A DNA stretch of 64,000 nucleotides from positions 3,162,001 to 3,226,000 of the forward strand of contig NZ_CP042436.1 of the NCBI RefSeq assembly GCF_007971025.1, written 5' to 3'. The position numbers were made by a program, and so were the translations under genes. How positions within the stretch are numbered: position 1 is the stretch's first letter; each line of letters starts with the position of its first letter. Source of the stretch: Mucilaginibacter ginsenosidivorans (GTDB lineage Bacteria > Bacteroidota > Bacteroidia > Sphingobacteriales > Sphingobacteriaceae). A model generated the notes under the pieces. The model saw only the letters and a list, made by a program, of their open reading frames with translations, made no database searches and was not told the DNA's origin. This document shows positions 31,958-40,738 of this stretch, one piece after another.

Positions 31958-33160
31958 ATGCTCAATAATGAAACTGTTGCCGGTCCCGGTAAGGGGGCCC
32001 TGTCTTTTGAAAATACCGAGATCGCATTCCGTCATTCATCCAATACCGACCTGAAACGTGCCTACTGGCTGTTCAGGATAATCAATGTTAATTTCCTCGT
32101 GAAAATTGGTCCGCCGATAACCAATTTCGCAATGAGCATAGGCCTGCCAATAAAAAGCCTGATAAAAGCAACCATATTCAAACATTTTTGCGGCGGCGAA
32201 ACCATTGAAGAATGTGATAATACCATCAAAAATCTTTCGCAGGGCGGGGTAGGTACCATATTGGACTATTCGGTTGAAGGCGAAGATGATGAACAGGTAT
32301 TTGATAACACCCGCGACGAGATCATTTTAACCATCAGGCGCGCTACAGGCGATAAGGCAGTGCCGATCACGGTATTTAAAGTTACCGGCGTTGCGCGTTT
32401 TGGGTTGCTCGAGAAACTGGACGCGGCCGTCGAGCTGAGCGCCGCCGAGGAGGCTGAATGGAAAAAAGTGCAGGCCCGGGTATTGGCGATATGCACCAAA
32501 GCTTATGAAACCGGTGTGCCGGTAATGATAGATGCCGAAGAAACATGGATACAGAAAACTATAGACATGCTTGCGTTAAATATGATGCGCAAGTTTAATA
32601 AGGATAAGCCTATTGTCTACAATACTTACCAGCTTTACCGCCACGATAAACTACAGTCGTTAAAGGACGATCACAATATAGCAGTAACCGAAGATTTTAT
32701 TTTAGGTGCGAAACTTGTTCGCGGAGCGTATATGGAAAAAGAACGCAAACGCGCTGCCGAGATGGGTTATGAATGCCTGATCCAACCTGATAAGCAATCG
32801 GCCGACCGGGATTATGATGCAGCGGTACGTTTTTGTGTAGAGAATGTTGAAAAAGTGGCCTTCGTAGCCGGTACCCATAACGAAAACAGCTGCCGCCTGC
32901 TGGCCGATCTGCTGAACGAAAAGAACTTCGCCCATAACCATCCCCATGTTTATTTTTCTCAATTGCTGGGCATGAGCGATAACCTGAGTTTTAACCTGGC
33001 GGATGCGGGGTATAATGTTGCTAAATATGTGCCTTACGGACCGGTTAAGGCAGTGCTGCCGTATTTGTTCCGCCGTGCGCAGGAGAACACGGCTATAGCC
33101 GGGCAAATGAGCCGGGAGTTGGGGCTGATATTGAAGGAAAGAAAAAGAAGAAAACTTTAG
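31958..33160 (+). CDS. Proline dehydrogenase family protein
   Basis: A 400-residue flavoenzyme of the PutA proline dehydrogenase (PF01619) fold. Landmarks: LDYSVEGEDD, VTVFKVTG-like strand, MIDAEETWIQ, KLVRGAYMEKER (the conserved LVRGAY motif contacting FAD), and the C-terminal YVPYGPVKAVLPYLFRRAQEN. The C-terminal YxPYG and RRxxEN motifs hold the substrate-binding arginines. It oxidises proline to pyrroline-5-carboxylate and feeds electrons to quinone. The gene stands alone on the plus strand, divergent from the S4/aroB pair. Confidence 0.95.
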   Translation: MLNNETVAGPGKGALSFENTEIAFRHSSNTDLKRAYWLFRIINVNFLVKIGPPITNFAMSIGLPIKSLIKATIFKHFCGGETIEECDNTIKNLSQGGVGTILDYSVEGEDDEQVFDNTRDEIILTIRRATGDKAVPITVFKVTGVARFGLLEKLDAAVELSAAEEAEWKKVQARVLAICTKAYETGVPVMIDAEETWIQKTIDMLALNMMRKFNKDKPIVYNTYQLYRHDKLQSLKDDHNIAVTEDFILGAKLVRGAYMEKERKRAAEMGYECLIQPDKQSADRDYDAAVRFCVENVEKVAFVAGTHNENSCRLLADLLNEKNFAHNHPHVYFSQLLGMSDNLSFNLADAGYNVAKYVPYGPVKAVLPYLFRRAQENTAIAGQMSRELGLILKERKRRKL

Positions 33161-33639
33161 AACCGGATCGCATCTGTATCCACCGGCGTATAGCCCAGCA
33201 AGCGGCTCATGGTTACTATCTGTCCTTTATGATGAAACTCATGCGTGATGGCCTGGGTGTAAAGCTGCAGCGGGCTCAAAGTCATGGGAAAGCCGCGATG
33301 TTTGACCATAGCGGTGAAGGGCTCTTCTAAATTGTTACGGTGCTTTTCCAGGAACTCGGCCATAATGCTATCCACTTTTTCAAATAGCATTCTTATTTCA
33401 TCAAGACTTTTGACATCCGCAGTTTTATAGAACGATGTATTCCTGTTAAGCCCGAAATTATTGACCCAGCTTATATAGGTATTTACATTATGCACCAGCA
33501 GATCGACAATACTGGAGTTATTGAAAACTTCGACCTGCTTAAACAAGTCGGCAGGCGACATATCTTCGCAATAGGTAAATAAGGCATGCCTTGCGCCTTT
33601 TACCGCTTCGTATTGTGAGGTCAGCAGTTTACTCATCAT
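33157..33639 (-). CDS. DinB family protein
   Basis: A 160-residue DinB-like protein with the helix bundle pattern and metal-ligand histidines in VHNVNTYISW (about 49) and TQAITHEFHHKGQI (about 131-136). Its stop overlaps the 3' end of the convergent proline dehydrogenase gene by 4 bp. The ATG overlaps the stop of the HAD gene upstream (ATGA), so they form an operon. The biochemical role is unknown. Confidence 0.9.
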   Translation of the reverse strand: MMSKLLTSQYEAVKGARHALFTYCEDMSPADLFKQVEVFNNSSIVDLLVHNVNTYISWVNNFGLNRNTSFYKTADVKSLDEIRMLFEKVDSIMAEFLEKHRNNLEEPFTAMVKHRGFPMTLSPLQLYTQAITHEFHHKGQIVTMSRLLGYTPVDTDAIRF

Positions 33640-34274
33640 AGCAGTCCTTCTCTTTTTATAAATGCCTGAACTGTATCCGGTGCCTGCATCAGGAAAGTTT
33701 GAATGCCAAGCGCTTTGGCGGGTTCAAGATTAGCTGCAATGTCGTCTATAAACAAAGTCTCTCCGGGCACCAGTCCGTTTTCGTTCAAAACCTTTTCAAA
33801 AAAAGCTGAATCGGGTTTTCTCAATCCGACAAAATGGGAGTAATAGGTCTTTTCGAACAGGTGATCATTGTTTTCAAAGCCGAATTCTTCCTTCAAATAA
33901 TCCATAATATACCCGTAATGTATCGGGTTGATGTTACTCAGCAAAAAGGTGCGGTATTTTTTGTTCAATTCAGCTAAAATATCATGCGTGCCGTCATCCA
34001 CGCCCAAAAGCAGGCTGTTCCAGGCGGCATCAATTTCTTCATCAGTAATTCCCTCTTTGCCCGACTTTTCCCTGATAAAATTCCTGAATTCGGCAGGAGA
34101 GATTAGCCCCTTATCAAACTGGTCGAATATGGGGTGCTGTACACCGTGACTGAAAAAAGCGTCGGGCCCGCTGATGGCGATAGATTCCCAGCCTTCCCTT
34201 AATTTTTGGAAATCGAGCAGGAAGATAACGTTGCCGTAATCGAAGATGATGTTTTTGATATTTTGCATAGGCAA
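33636..34274 (-). CDS. HAD-type phosphatase (YihX-like)
   Basis: A 212-residue HAD hydrolase. Motif I is FDYGNVIFLLDF (DxGxV type), motif II is the Ser in FLLSNINPIH, and motif IV is LFIDDIAANLEPAKALG. The DxGNV version with the LSN-N motif is typical of the YihX/epoxide-hydrolase-N-like sugar-phosphate phosphatases. The substrate is unknown. ATG at 34274 or 34268 both possible. It overlaps the DinB gene by 4 bp. Confidence 0.9.
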   Translation of the reverse strand: MPMQNIKNIIFDYGNVIFLLDFQKLREGWESIAISGPDAFFSHGVQHPIFDQFDKGLISPAEFRNFIREKSGKEGITDEEIDAAWNSLLLGVDDGTHDILAELNKKYRTFLLSNINPIHYGYIMDYLKEEFGFENNDHLFEKTYYSHFVGLRKPDSAFFEKVLNENGLVPGETLFIDDIAANLEPAKALGIQTFLMQAPDTVQAFIKREGLL

Positions 34275-34379
34275 ATATGCTGATTAGTCGGCAAGTGCGC
34301 AATCCCGGGCACCTGGTAAAGCTTTCTACAATATTACTTCAGAATCTGTATTTAACATAGCATAAAAAAACCTCAAACA

Positions 34380-35420
34380 ATGAACTTATTAAAGAAATAT
34401 GCAGCAGCGCTGGCGACCGCCGGTATTGCAGCTATCGTTCCGTGCAACAGTTGGGCACAAAAAACCACCGGGTTTAAAGTGCTGAATGATTATAAGATCG
34501 CCAGTCCGGGCGGGTGGGATTATATTTTAGCAGATGGCGCCAACAAACGTGTTTACGTATCGCACGGAACACAGGTGAATGTTCTGAGTACCACCGGCGA
34601 TTCGGTTGGCTATATACCCAAAACTGCGGGAGTGCACGGTATAGCGCTTGTGCCCGCATTGGGTAAAGGTTATACCAGTAACGGGCGCAGTAACACGATA
34701 ACGGTATTTGATATGAAAACGCTGGCGACAAAGGGTGAAATAGCGTTACCGGCAAAGAACCCCGATGCCATTTTTTATGACGATTTTTCGAAAAAGATCA
34801 TCACCTGCAATGGGGGAAGTCATGACCTGAGCTTTGTTGACCCGGTTACCGAAAAAGTTGTGGCCACTGTTCAATTAGGTGAAAAATTGGAGACGGCTGT
34901 TTCTGATGGAAAAGGGAAGATATTTGTTAACGGCGAAGACAATAGTGTTGTCCACGTAGTTGATGCTACCAGTTTTAAGGAAATCACGAGTTATAAAATT
35001 GATGGCGGTTCGTCGCCATCGGGCCTGGGTATCGACGTCAAAACCAATCGTTTGTTTATAGCCTGCGGCGATAGTAAAACATTGGTTGTTATGAATGCCT
35101 CGAACGGCAAAACGGTTGCCAAATTTCCGGCAGGCCGTACGGACGGTTTAGTATTTGACCCCCAATTGAAAATGATCTACGTTTCAAACGGCGAAGGCAA
35201 CATAACAGTAGTTAAAGAGATCAGCGCTGACAAATACGAGTTTATCGAAAACATACCGACCGAACCCGGCGCACGCACCATCGGTATCGACCTGGTAACG
35301 CATCATTTGTATTTACCGACTGCCAAATTTGGCCCGGCTCCGGCGGCAACAACGGACAATCCACGGCCCCGCCCACGGATGGAGCCAGGCTCGTTCCATG
35401 TGATAGAGGTTGGTAAGTAA
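34380..35420 (+). CDS. Exported YncE-like beta-propeller protein
   Basis: A 346-residue secreted protein with a signal peptide (ATAGIAAIVPCNSWA, cleavage near residue 26) and a seven-bladed YVTN/YncE-type propeller. Blades show the repeated pattern of DxxTNRLFIACGDSKTLVVMNA and FDPQLKMIYVSNGEGNITVV. In Bacteroidota such proteins are periplasmic and often annotated as YncE family; the ligand is unknown. A proline-rich tail (NPRPRPRMEPG) precedes the last strand. No close operon partner. Confidence 0.9.
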   Translation: MNLLKKYAAALATAGIAAIVPCNSWAQKTTGFKVLNDYKIASPGGWDYILADGANKRVYVSHGTQVNVLSTTGDSVGYIPKTAGVHGIALVPALGKGYTSNGRSNTITVFDMKTLATKGEIALPAKNPDAIFYDDFSKKIITCNGGSHDLSFVDPVTEKVVATVQLGEKLETAVSDGKGKIFVNGEDNSVVHVVDATSFKEITSYKIDGGSSPSGLGIDVKTNRLFIACGDSKTLVVMNASNGKTVAKFPAGRTDGLVFDPQLKMIYVSNGEGNITVVKEISADKYEFIENIPTEPGARTIGIDLVTHHLYLPTAKFGPAPAATTDNPRPRPRMEPGSFHVIEVGK

Positions 35421-35575
35421 TGTACTTACAATGATGGTAAAGGTTGAGGTGGTTATAAAACATAACTGCTTCAATCTTTGTAACTTCTGCACCGCCGGCA
35501 ACTAAACGCAAAATTCATTTTTGAAATACCGCTGTGAATCCGTAATATTGCAGCCGAAAATTTAAGACATTTTCA

Positions 35576-35649
35576 GCGCCTATAGCTCAGTCGGTTAGAG
35601 TAGAAGACTCATAATCTTTTGGTCCCTGGTTCGAGCCCAGGTGGGCGCA
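35576..35649 (+). tRNA. tRNA with anticodon CAU (Met, or Ile2)
   Basis: A complete 74-nt cloverleaf: acceptor GCGCCTA/TGGGCGC (one G-U), D-arm GCTC/GAGT, anticodon arm GAAGA-CTCATAA-TCTTT with anticodon CAT, T-arm CCTGG-TTCGAGC-CCAGG and discriminator A. CCA is not encoded. It is probably elongator tRNA-Met; a lysidine-modified tRNA-Ile2 cannot be excluded by sequence alone. Its 3' end and downstream flank are duplicated at 41870. Confidence 0.95.
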
Positions 35650-35755
35650 CTGAAAGCGGATAACGAGAGTTGTTCGCTTTTTTATTTGGGTGATTTTCTG
35701 CGGATGCAATTTACAAACATATAAGTCCGAAGTTTATAAACTCCGGACAGCGGGG
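35645..35755. repeat. Left copy of 110-bp repeat beginning in the tRNA 3' end
   Basis: From GCGCAC of the tRNA 3' end through the tRNA terminator to a TCCGAAGTT palindrome. It matches 41870-41979 in the same orientation with roughly ten differences. The two copies bound a 6.2-kb segment. Confidence 0.85.
35653..35680 (+). terminator. Terminator of the CAU tRNA
   Basis: A 12-bp stem with two G-U pairs (AAAGCGGATAAC / GTTGTTCGCTTT) around GAGA, followed by TTTATTT. It starts 4 bp after the tRNA. The duplicated version at 41878-41905 has one compensating change (GTTATTCGCTTT). Confidence 0.8.
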
Positions 35756-35760
35756 CAGAG

Positions 35761-36708
35761 TTATCTAATGCCTTTTTTTCGGAGAAAAGAAACTATATAG
35801 GCAGCGACCTGACGGTGATATTCCACCAGGGCGAAATGTCCGCTGTTTAGTAAATGGATTTCCGCATGCGGTAGGTCCTGTCTATAAGCGTTTGCGCCAG
35901 GTGCTGTAAAAATCGGGTCGTTTTTACCCCAGACAATCAACGCCGGTGGCTGATGTTGCTTAAAATAACGCTGCCAAATAGGGTACTGAGATAAATTGTT
36001 GTGATAATCGTAAAACAGCACTGCCTGGATATCTGCATTACCCGGACGTTGTACATAATAAAAATCTGTCAGGTAGGCTTCGGGCGCAATACTTTCCAGG
36101 TTTGCTGCGCCTTGCGTGTACTGCACCTTAATGCCATCGAGCGAAATGATTTTATGAAGAATATCGGCTACACCTTTTTGATCGCCCGCGCGCTGCATGT
36201 TCATAATGTTACTAAAACCATTGCCTAATCCATCCGTGTAAGCGTTGGCATTCTGGATTATAAGCGCACTAATTTTGCCGGGATAAGCGGATGCTATGCG
36301 GAATCCTATTGGTCCTCCGTAGTCCTGCATGTACAGGCTAAATTTCTTTAAACCCAGGGTCTCAATAAAATCCATCATAACGGCAGCGATATGATCGAAA
36401 CTGTAAACGAAGATGCCGGGGTCGGGCTGGCTGCTATTGCCAAAGCCCGGATAGTCAGGCGCAATCAAGTGATAATTGCCGGCCAGGTCGTTTATTAACC
36501 CATCATACATGTGTGAAGTTGAAGGGAATCCATGCAGCAGCAGGATTGCCGGCTTTGCCGGATCGCCCGCTTCGCGGTAAAAGATGGTTAATCCGTCCAC
36601 TTTGGCGGTCCTGAACTTTAGGTCCCTGATCCCTGATTCGGAATGAGCTGTCGTTACGCCGCTGAAGCCCAGCCAGGCGTACATGAGTAAAACTAACTTT
36701 GTTTTCAT
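35761..36708 (-). CDS. Exported alpha/beta hydrolase (epoxide-hydrolase/dehalogenase-like)
   Basis: A 315-residue protein with an N-terminal signal (LVLLMYAWLGFSGVTTA). The oxyanion motif is LLHGFPSTSHMYD, and the nucleophile-elbow region reads SLYMQDYGGPIGF, which places an Asp (QDYGG) as nucleophile, as in haloalkane dehalogenases and epoxide hydrolases. A C-terminal SGHFALVEY carries the His. The substrate is unknown. A TetR repressor gene lies directly upstream and a promoter with paired operator-like sites precedes this gene. Confidence 0.9.
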   Translation of the reverse strand: MKTKLVLLMYAWLGFSGVTTAHSESGIRDLKFRTAKVDGLTIFYREAGDPAKPAILLLHGFPSTSHMYDGLINDLAGNYHLIAPDYPGFGNSSQPDPGIFVYSFDHIAAVMMDFIETLGLKKFSLYMQDYGGPIGFRIASAYPGKISALIIQNANAYTDGLGNGFSNIMNMQRAGDQKGVADILHKIISLDGIKVQYTQGAANLESIAPEAYLTDFYYVQRPGNADIQAVLFYDYHNNLSQYPIWQRYFKQHQPPALIVWGKNDPIFTAPGANAYRQDLPHAEIHLLNSGHFALVEYHRQVAAYIVSFLRKKGIR

Positions 36709-36725
36709 AATGAATAATAATTAAG

Positions 36726-36778
36726 AGCGATTGCTCCAAAACAAGGCAAAAGTATAATATTGGATCGAATGCTCCAAA
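36726..36778 (-). promoter_or_regulatory. Promoter with paired TTTTGGAGCA operator sites
   Basis: On the minus strand: TTTG (36775-36778), 20-bp spacer, TACTTTTG (36747-36754), a phylum-type promoter 38 bp before the hydrolase ATG. TTTTGGAGCATTCGATC overlaps the -33 region, and TTTTGGAGCAATCGCTC lies after the -7 box, giving two near-identical sites. They are likely operators for the adjacent TetR protein. Confidence 0.65.
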
Positions 36779-36792
36779 ATTATTTTACTATT

Positions 36793-37377
36793 TTAAAATG
36801 GCAGGAATTTGAGCGCCGAATATATAACCTGGTCTATATCTTCAACGGGAGTGTTGCCTTTTACCATCGCACGCAGACCATTGGTGATCATCATTAAGTA
36901 TTGCGCTATTTGAGTGCTGTCGGATTTAATTGCCAATTGCTTGTTGTCCCTGGCCTGGTCAGCGGCAGTACAGAAGGCTTGTTCAAGCCTTTGTTGAATG
37001 GCGGCGATTAAAGTTGAAATGGCGGCATCGTGGATACCATTATCAACCGAACTATTGAAAAAAAAACAGCCTTCATAATCACCGGTAACGGAAACTTTCT
37101 TTGCCGTGCTTTTGAACACTTTTTGTATTTTTTCTTTAAAGGGAAGTTCGGAAACAAGCAAATTTTCCAGGGCAGTGATGTATGTTCCGTTATACCTTTG
37201 AAGGCACGCGAGGTATAAGTTTGTCTTGTCTCCAAAACTATTGAACAGGCTGCCATTGCTCATGCCTGTGGCGGCAATCAAATCGCGTGACGAGGTTTCG
37301 GAAAACCCCTTTTTCCAAAACAAGTGTAGTGCTTTGTCAATTACTGTATCTTCATCAAACGTTCTGGGTCGGGCCAT
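36793..37377 (-). CDS. TetR/AcrR family transcriptional regulator
   Basis: A 194-residue repressor. The N-terminal HTH reads TVIDKALHLFWKKGFSETSSRDLIAATGMSNGSLFNSFGDKTNLY, the usual TetR form; the C-terminal half is a ligand-binding helical domain resembling TetR_C of the AcrR/ComR type (KSTAKKVSVTGDYEGCFFFNS). It is upstream of and codirectional with the alpha/beta hydrolase, whose promoter has paired operator-like sites. A related half site TTTTGGAG occurs near its own start (37383-37390), which hints at autoregulation. Confidence 0.94.
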   Translation of the reverse strand: MARPRTFDEDTVIDKALHLFWKKGFSETSSRDLIAATGMSNGSLFNSFGDKTNLYLACLQRYNGTYITALENLLVSELPFKEKIQKVFKSTAKKVSVTGDYEGCFFFNSSVDNGIHDAAISTLIAAIQQRLEQAFCTAADQARDNKQLAIKSDSTQIAQYLMMITNGLRAMVKGNTPVEDIDQVIYSALKFLPF

Positions 37378-37481
37378 GGTGGTTTTGGAGTGACTGGTGC
37401 AAAATTATCAATTTTTATGTGAATTACGACAAGCCGTCACCAAGAGGTTGACACCAGGATGACCGCTAACATGAATTCAGT

Positions 37482-37994
37482 TCAAAAATTCAGCACGTGG
37501 CTTGCTTTCGGGGTGGAGACTTTTTGAAAACCCAAAGTTTCATAAAATTTGCCGGCAGCGGGATTATCCGTATATAGCCGGAGATGGGTAAAATGTCGTT
37601 TGGCTTCGTCAATAATAGTTCTCATTAATACAGAGGCATGGCCTTTTCGACGGTAAGCCTCCCGGACATATAAATGACGGACCCGCGCAACATTTTCATC
37701 ACCGGCATAAGGGTCATGATTAAGGCCGCCGATGGCGATCGGATCTGTCACCAAAACCAGCCCCCATAATTTCTCGCCCGGTTTCGAAAATTTATTCGTT
37801 CCGCTGTTCCAGTCATCTATCGTTCGCTCTATGAAATTATACCCGTCTGCCTTCGATTCCTTCAATAAATGATGAACGAGGAAAAAGTTCTGATCAGAAA
37901 ATTCTATTAGTTGGGGACTATCCGCAGGCAACATCTTCAAATTTAGGAAATAATAAATTGCGGTAAAGCGCATTTTGACTTCCGTTACGGCCAC
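37482..37994 (-). CDS. GNAT family N-acetyltransferase
   Basis: A 170-residue (or about 150 if started at MLPADSPQ, 37934) acetyltransferase. The acetyl-CoA loop is seen in RRKGHASVLMRTI (motif A, R/Q-x-x-G-x-G/A) after VARVRHLYVREAY, and the C-terminal NPAAGKFYETLGF is typical of the fold. The substrate is unknown. It stands alone on the minus strand between the TetR unit and the P460 operon, ahead of a TCCGAAGTT palindrome. Confidence 0.9.
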   Translation of the reverse strand: MAVTEVKMRFTAIYYFLNLKMLPADSPQLIEFSDQNFFLVHHLLKESKADGYNFIERTIDDWNSGTNKFSKPGEKLWGLVLVTDPIAIGGLNHDPYAGDENVARVRHLYVREAYRRKGHASVLMRTIIDEAKRHFTHLRLYTDNPAAGKFYETLGFQKVSTPKASHVLNF

Positions 37995-38021
37995 TAGTAA
38001 AATACATATCGTTCCAGCCAG

Positions 38022-38043
38022 TCCGAAGTTTATAAACTTCGGA
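38022..38043. repeat. Perfect 22-bp TCCGAAGTTTA palindrome
   Basis: TCCGAAGTTTA followed directly by TAAACTTCGGA, then 'acagc'. Further copies lie at 6483, 35726 and 41950; this is the only perfect 22-bp one. Confidence 0.85.
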
Positions 38044-38293
38044 CAGCCCGGGTTACTTTCGAACCCCTTTTTTGCCGATTTAAACCATTAGCCGCCTCTT
38101 GATTCCTTGCAAGTTGTTTATACACTCGTTGTTTCCCGCCATGTCGGATCCTGAATTCGGCATTTGTTGGATTGCTACCAATTCGACTCATGCCCGACCC
38201 GTCTTCCCCAATGCCGTGTTCACCGCCAGTTTTGCCGGACAGCGCCTTGTTTTCATTTCCCGCTGCAGAGAAATACCGTTATTTTGCATTGTT

Positions 38294-39232
38294 ATGAAAA
38301 ACAAGAAGATAATATTTAGCGTGTCGGCTGCAGGCATTGTTATCCTGATTTGCTTGCAGTTTATCCGGCCGCAGATCCCGCTGAAACCGGTTACAGGAGA
38401 TTTCGAGGCCCCTGAGCATGTCAAGGCGATCGTCAGGCGGGCTTGCTACGATTGCCATTCCAATCAGACCAACCTGCGTTGGTTCGATAAGATTTCACCT
38501 GTTTACTGGCGCGTTGCGGCTCATGTGAATGCCGGCCGGGCCGGATTAAATTTTTCCGAATGGGATAAACTTGCCCCAGGCGATCGTAAGGCAAAGCTTT
38601 GGGAAGCGGTCAATCAAATCATCGCCGGAGCCATGCCGCTTAAGGACTACGAATTCGTTCATCATGAATCGAAGATTTCTCCGCAGGACTTGGCTGTTTT
38701 AAAAGACTACATGGCAGCAATGGTCAAAAGAAAACCAGGTGACACCTCCATTATAAATGCAGCTCAAAAACAAAAAAATGTGATACCTACAGCTCAGAGC
38801 CCAATGAAGTTACCCGTATCGCTTAACGGGATCAGCTATATGCCGGAATATAAGCATTGGCAGGCCATTAGTACGACGGAACGCATGGATAACGGCACGA
38901 TGCGCGTAATTTTTGGCAATGATATTGCTGTTAGTGCAATTCATTCGCATAAGATCAACCCCTGGCCTGACGGCACCATATTTGCGAAAGTGGCCTGGGA
39001 TCAGTTGGAGGACAAAGCAGGGAATGTAAGCACCGGCGCATTCAAACAAATTGAATATATGATCAAAGACCACGAACGCTTTAAGTCTACCCATGGCTGG
39101 GGATTTGCCCGGTTTAAAACGCCTAGAATGGTACCCTATGGAAAAACCGTGATGTTTACCAATGAATGTATGAACTGTCACAAGCCACAGGAAGACCAAG
39201 ATTTTGTATTCACCTCGCCATTAAACAATTAA
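38294..39232 (+). CDS. Haem-binding domain plus cytochrome P460-like protein
   Basis: A 312-residue protein from ATG 38294; the frame extends upstream to 38099 but the segment before MKNKKIIFS is not signal-like. A signal anchor (IIFSVSAAGIVILICLQFI) leads into a haem_bd-type domain with CYDCH (about residue 52-56), then from about 170 a cytochrome P460-like domain ending with a second c-type motif CMNCH (about 294-298) near the C-terminus. It should be a periplasmic dihaem c-type protein. Partner genes follow with short spacing or overlap: lipoprotein, LytS-like kinase, LytTR regulator. Confidence 0.88.
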   Translation: MKNKKIIFSVSAAGIVILICLQFIRPQIPLKPVTGDFEAPEHVKAIVRRACYDCHSNQTNLRWFDKISPVYWRVAAHVNAGRAGLNFSEWDKLAPGDRKAKLWEAVNQIIAGAMPLKDYEFVHHESKISPQDLAVLKDYMAAMVKRKPGDTSIINAAQKQKNVIPTAQSPMKLPVSLNGISYMPEYKHWQAISTTERMDNGTMRVIFGNDIAVSAIHSHKINPWPDGTIFAKVAWDQLEDKAGNVSTGAFKQIEYMIKDHERFKSTHGWGFARFKTPRMVPYGKTVMFTNECMNCHKPQEDQDFVFTSPLNN

Positions 39233-39236
39233 AACA

Positions 39237-39701
39237 ATGAAATTTCATATCCTACTTTTCGTGTTGGCCGCATTATCGATAACCGCGTGCAAGCAAGATA
39301 AAGCCCCTGACGAAGATATTAATTATAAGGCATCGGTGCCGTCGGCATTTGGCATTAGCAACCTGGGCCTAATAGCTTCATCCATCAATAAAAGGCAGCA
39401 TACTATGGCGACTTTATATGGAAATTCGGTTTCAGTTAGCCGGTCGCGTTCAAACGGCCCAATTGCGCCGGGCGAAAAACTGGTGCTCGTGACCTGGAAA
39501 CAAAAGCCGGATGAGCATTGGTTCGGTGCCAATATCCCCGCCGACGTTGAATCTGTCGAACAAATTACGACAGCAAGTGACCCCCAAACCATTCACTATT
39601 CGCGCTATATGCGTAAACAACACGGCATTGTCCGGGACACGACCGGCCAAAATGGCCGTATTAAAAGTATCTTTGCGATGCAAGCCAGCATCATGCCATG
39701 A
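39237..39701 (+). CDS. Lipoprotein of unknown function
   Basis: A 154-residue exported protein with a lipobox LSITAC (Cys18). The mature part has TMATLYGNSVSVSRSRS, LVLVTWKQKPDEHWFGANIP and IHYSRY, a pattern sometimes next to P460-type cytochromes. It lies 4 bp after the cytochrome gene and its stop overlaps the kinase ATG (ATGA). I do not recognise a domain; an accessory or ligand-binding role for the cytochrome is only suggested by context. Confidence 0.85.
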   Translation: MKFHILLFVLAALSITACKQDKAPDEDINYKASVPSAFGISNLGLIASSINKRQHTMATLYGNSVSVSRSRSNGPIAPGEKLVLVTWKQKPDEHWFGANIPADVESVEQITTASDPQTIHYSRYMRKQHGIVRDTTGQNGRIKSIFAMQASIMP

Positions 39702-40738
39702 TCTACTCAAAGAAAATAACCAATGCATCAGGAAACGTTTTCAAGGTTTCCGGACCGATGATTTGGATTAGCGCATTATTTATGGGTGTTTTGGCATCTA
39801 TTCCCAAGATATTGCAGTTGCATATCACCATAGGCGAACTGATGATCGATGCATCGATCGCGTTCCTGTTTACCCTGTTCACCTGGTACTTTAATTTGTA
39901 TCAATTGCCGAAATATTCGGGGGCGCCGATTAACGACCGCTTTTTCAGCCGCAGGCTGGCGTTAAGCCTGCTTGTTGGCATTGGATTAATGATCGCCCTG
40001 GTACTGCTGCACCAGGTATTGGTACCCGGCTATCCCCTCGACTCCATGCTGATGATGTATGAGTTCAGAGGCATATTGATCAACTTAACCATATACGTTT
40101 TTTTATTCCTGCTTTATCAAAACTTTCATACACAACTGATCAGCATTGAACTGGAGCGTACCAAAGCGGACCATGTCAGTGCCAAATTTGAGTTGCTTAA
40201 ACAGCTGGTGAATCCACACTTTCTTTTCAATAGCCTTAATACCCTAAAATCAATGGTCGACATGCAGGATGCTAATGCCTCTGAGTTTATCCTGAAGCTA
40301 TCGGATTTTTATCGTTTCACGCTTGAGAATCGTGTAAATGACCTGATTACCCTTGATGAGGAATTGCAAATCCTGGAAGCTTACCTGTTTTTGCTAAAAG
40401 CGCGGTTTGAAGATGGAATAGCCATGCGTATTGATTTGCCCCTAAACAAAAAGGGGATGGCAATACCGCCGTTCACCTTACAATTACTTGTAGAGAACTG
40501 TATTAAACATAATGTAATCTCTCTGGAAATGCCGCTCCAAATAAAACTCTACACAGATGGTGAATTTATGGTCATGGAAAATAACCTGCAGCCAAAACTA
40601 AAACCCGAGCCTTCAACCGGGATGGGACTGGAGAACATCAATGAGCGTTACCTGCACCTTAACCATAGCCCGATCATTGTCGAGAGGCGTGCTGATATTT
40701 TTAGGGTTAAGCTCCCTGTCGTATCATGGAAATTCTGA
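39698..40738 (+). CDS. LytS/YehU-type sensor histidine kinase
   Basis: A 346-residue membrane kinase. Four hydrophobic segments span about residues 20-150. The His_kinase domain (PF06580) follows, with the phosphoacceptor in LVNPHFLFNSLNTLKSM, the N-box in LLVENCIKHN and G-box GMGLENINERYL. It lacks a recognisable extracellular sensor domain, so the signal is probably sensed through the membrane or through a partner. The cognate regulator gene overlaps by 13 bp; the upstream lipoprotein and cytochrome genes are translationally linked to it. Confidence 0.94.
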   Translation: MIYSKKITNASGNVFKVSGPMIWISALFMGVLASIPKILQLHITIGELMIDASIAFLFTLFTWYFNLYQLPKYSGAPINDRFFSRRLALSLLVGIGLMIALVLLHQVLVPGYPLDSMLMMYEFRGILINLTIYVFLFLLYQNFHTQLISIELERTKADHVSAKFELLKQLVNPHFLFNSLNTLKSMVDMQDANASEFILKLSDFYRFTLENRVNDLITLDEELQILEAYLFLLKARFEDGIAMRIDLPLNKKGMAIPPFTLQLLVENCIKHNVISLEMPLQIKLYTDGEFMVMENNLQPKLKPEPSTGMGLENINERYLHLNHSPIIVERRADIFRVKLPVVSWKF

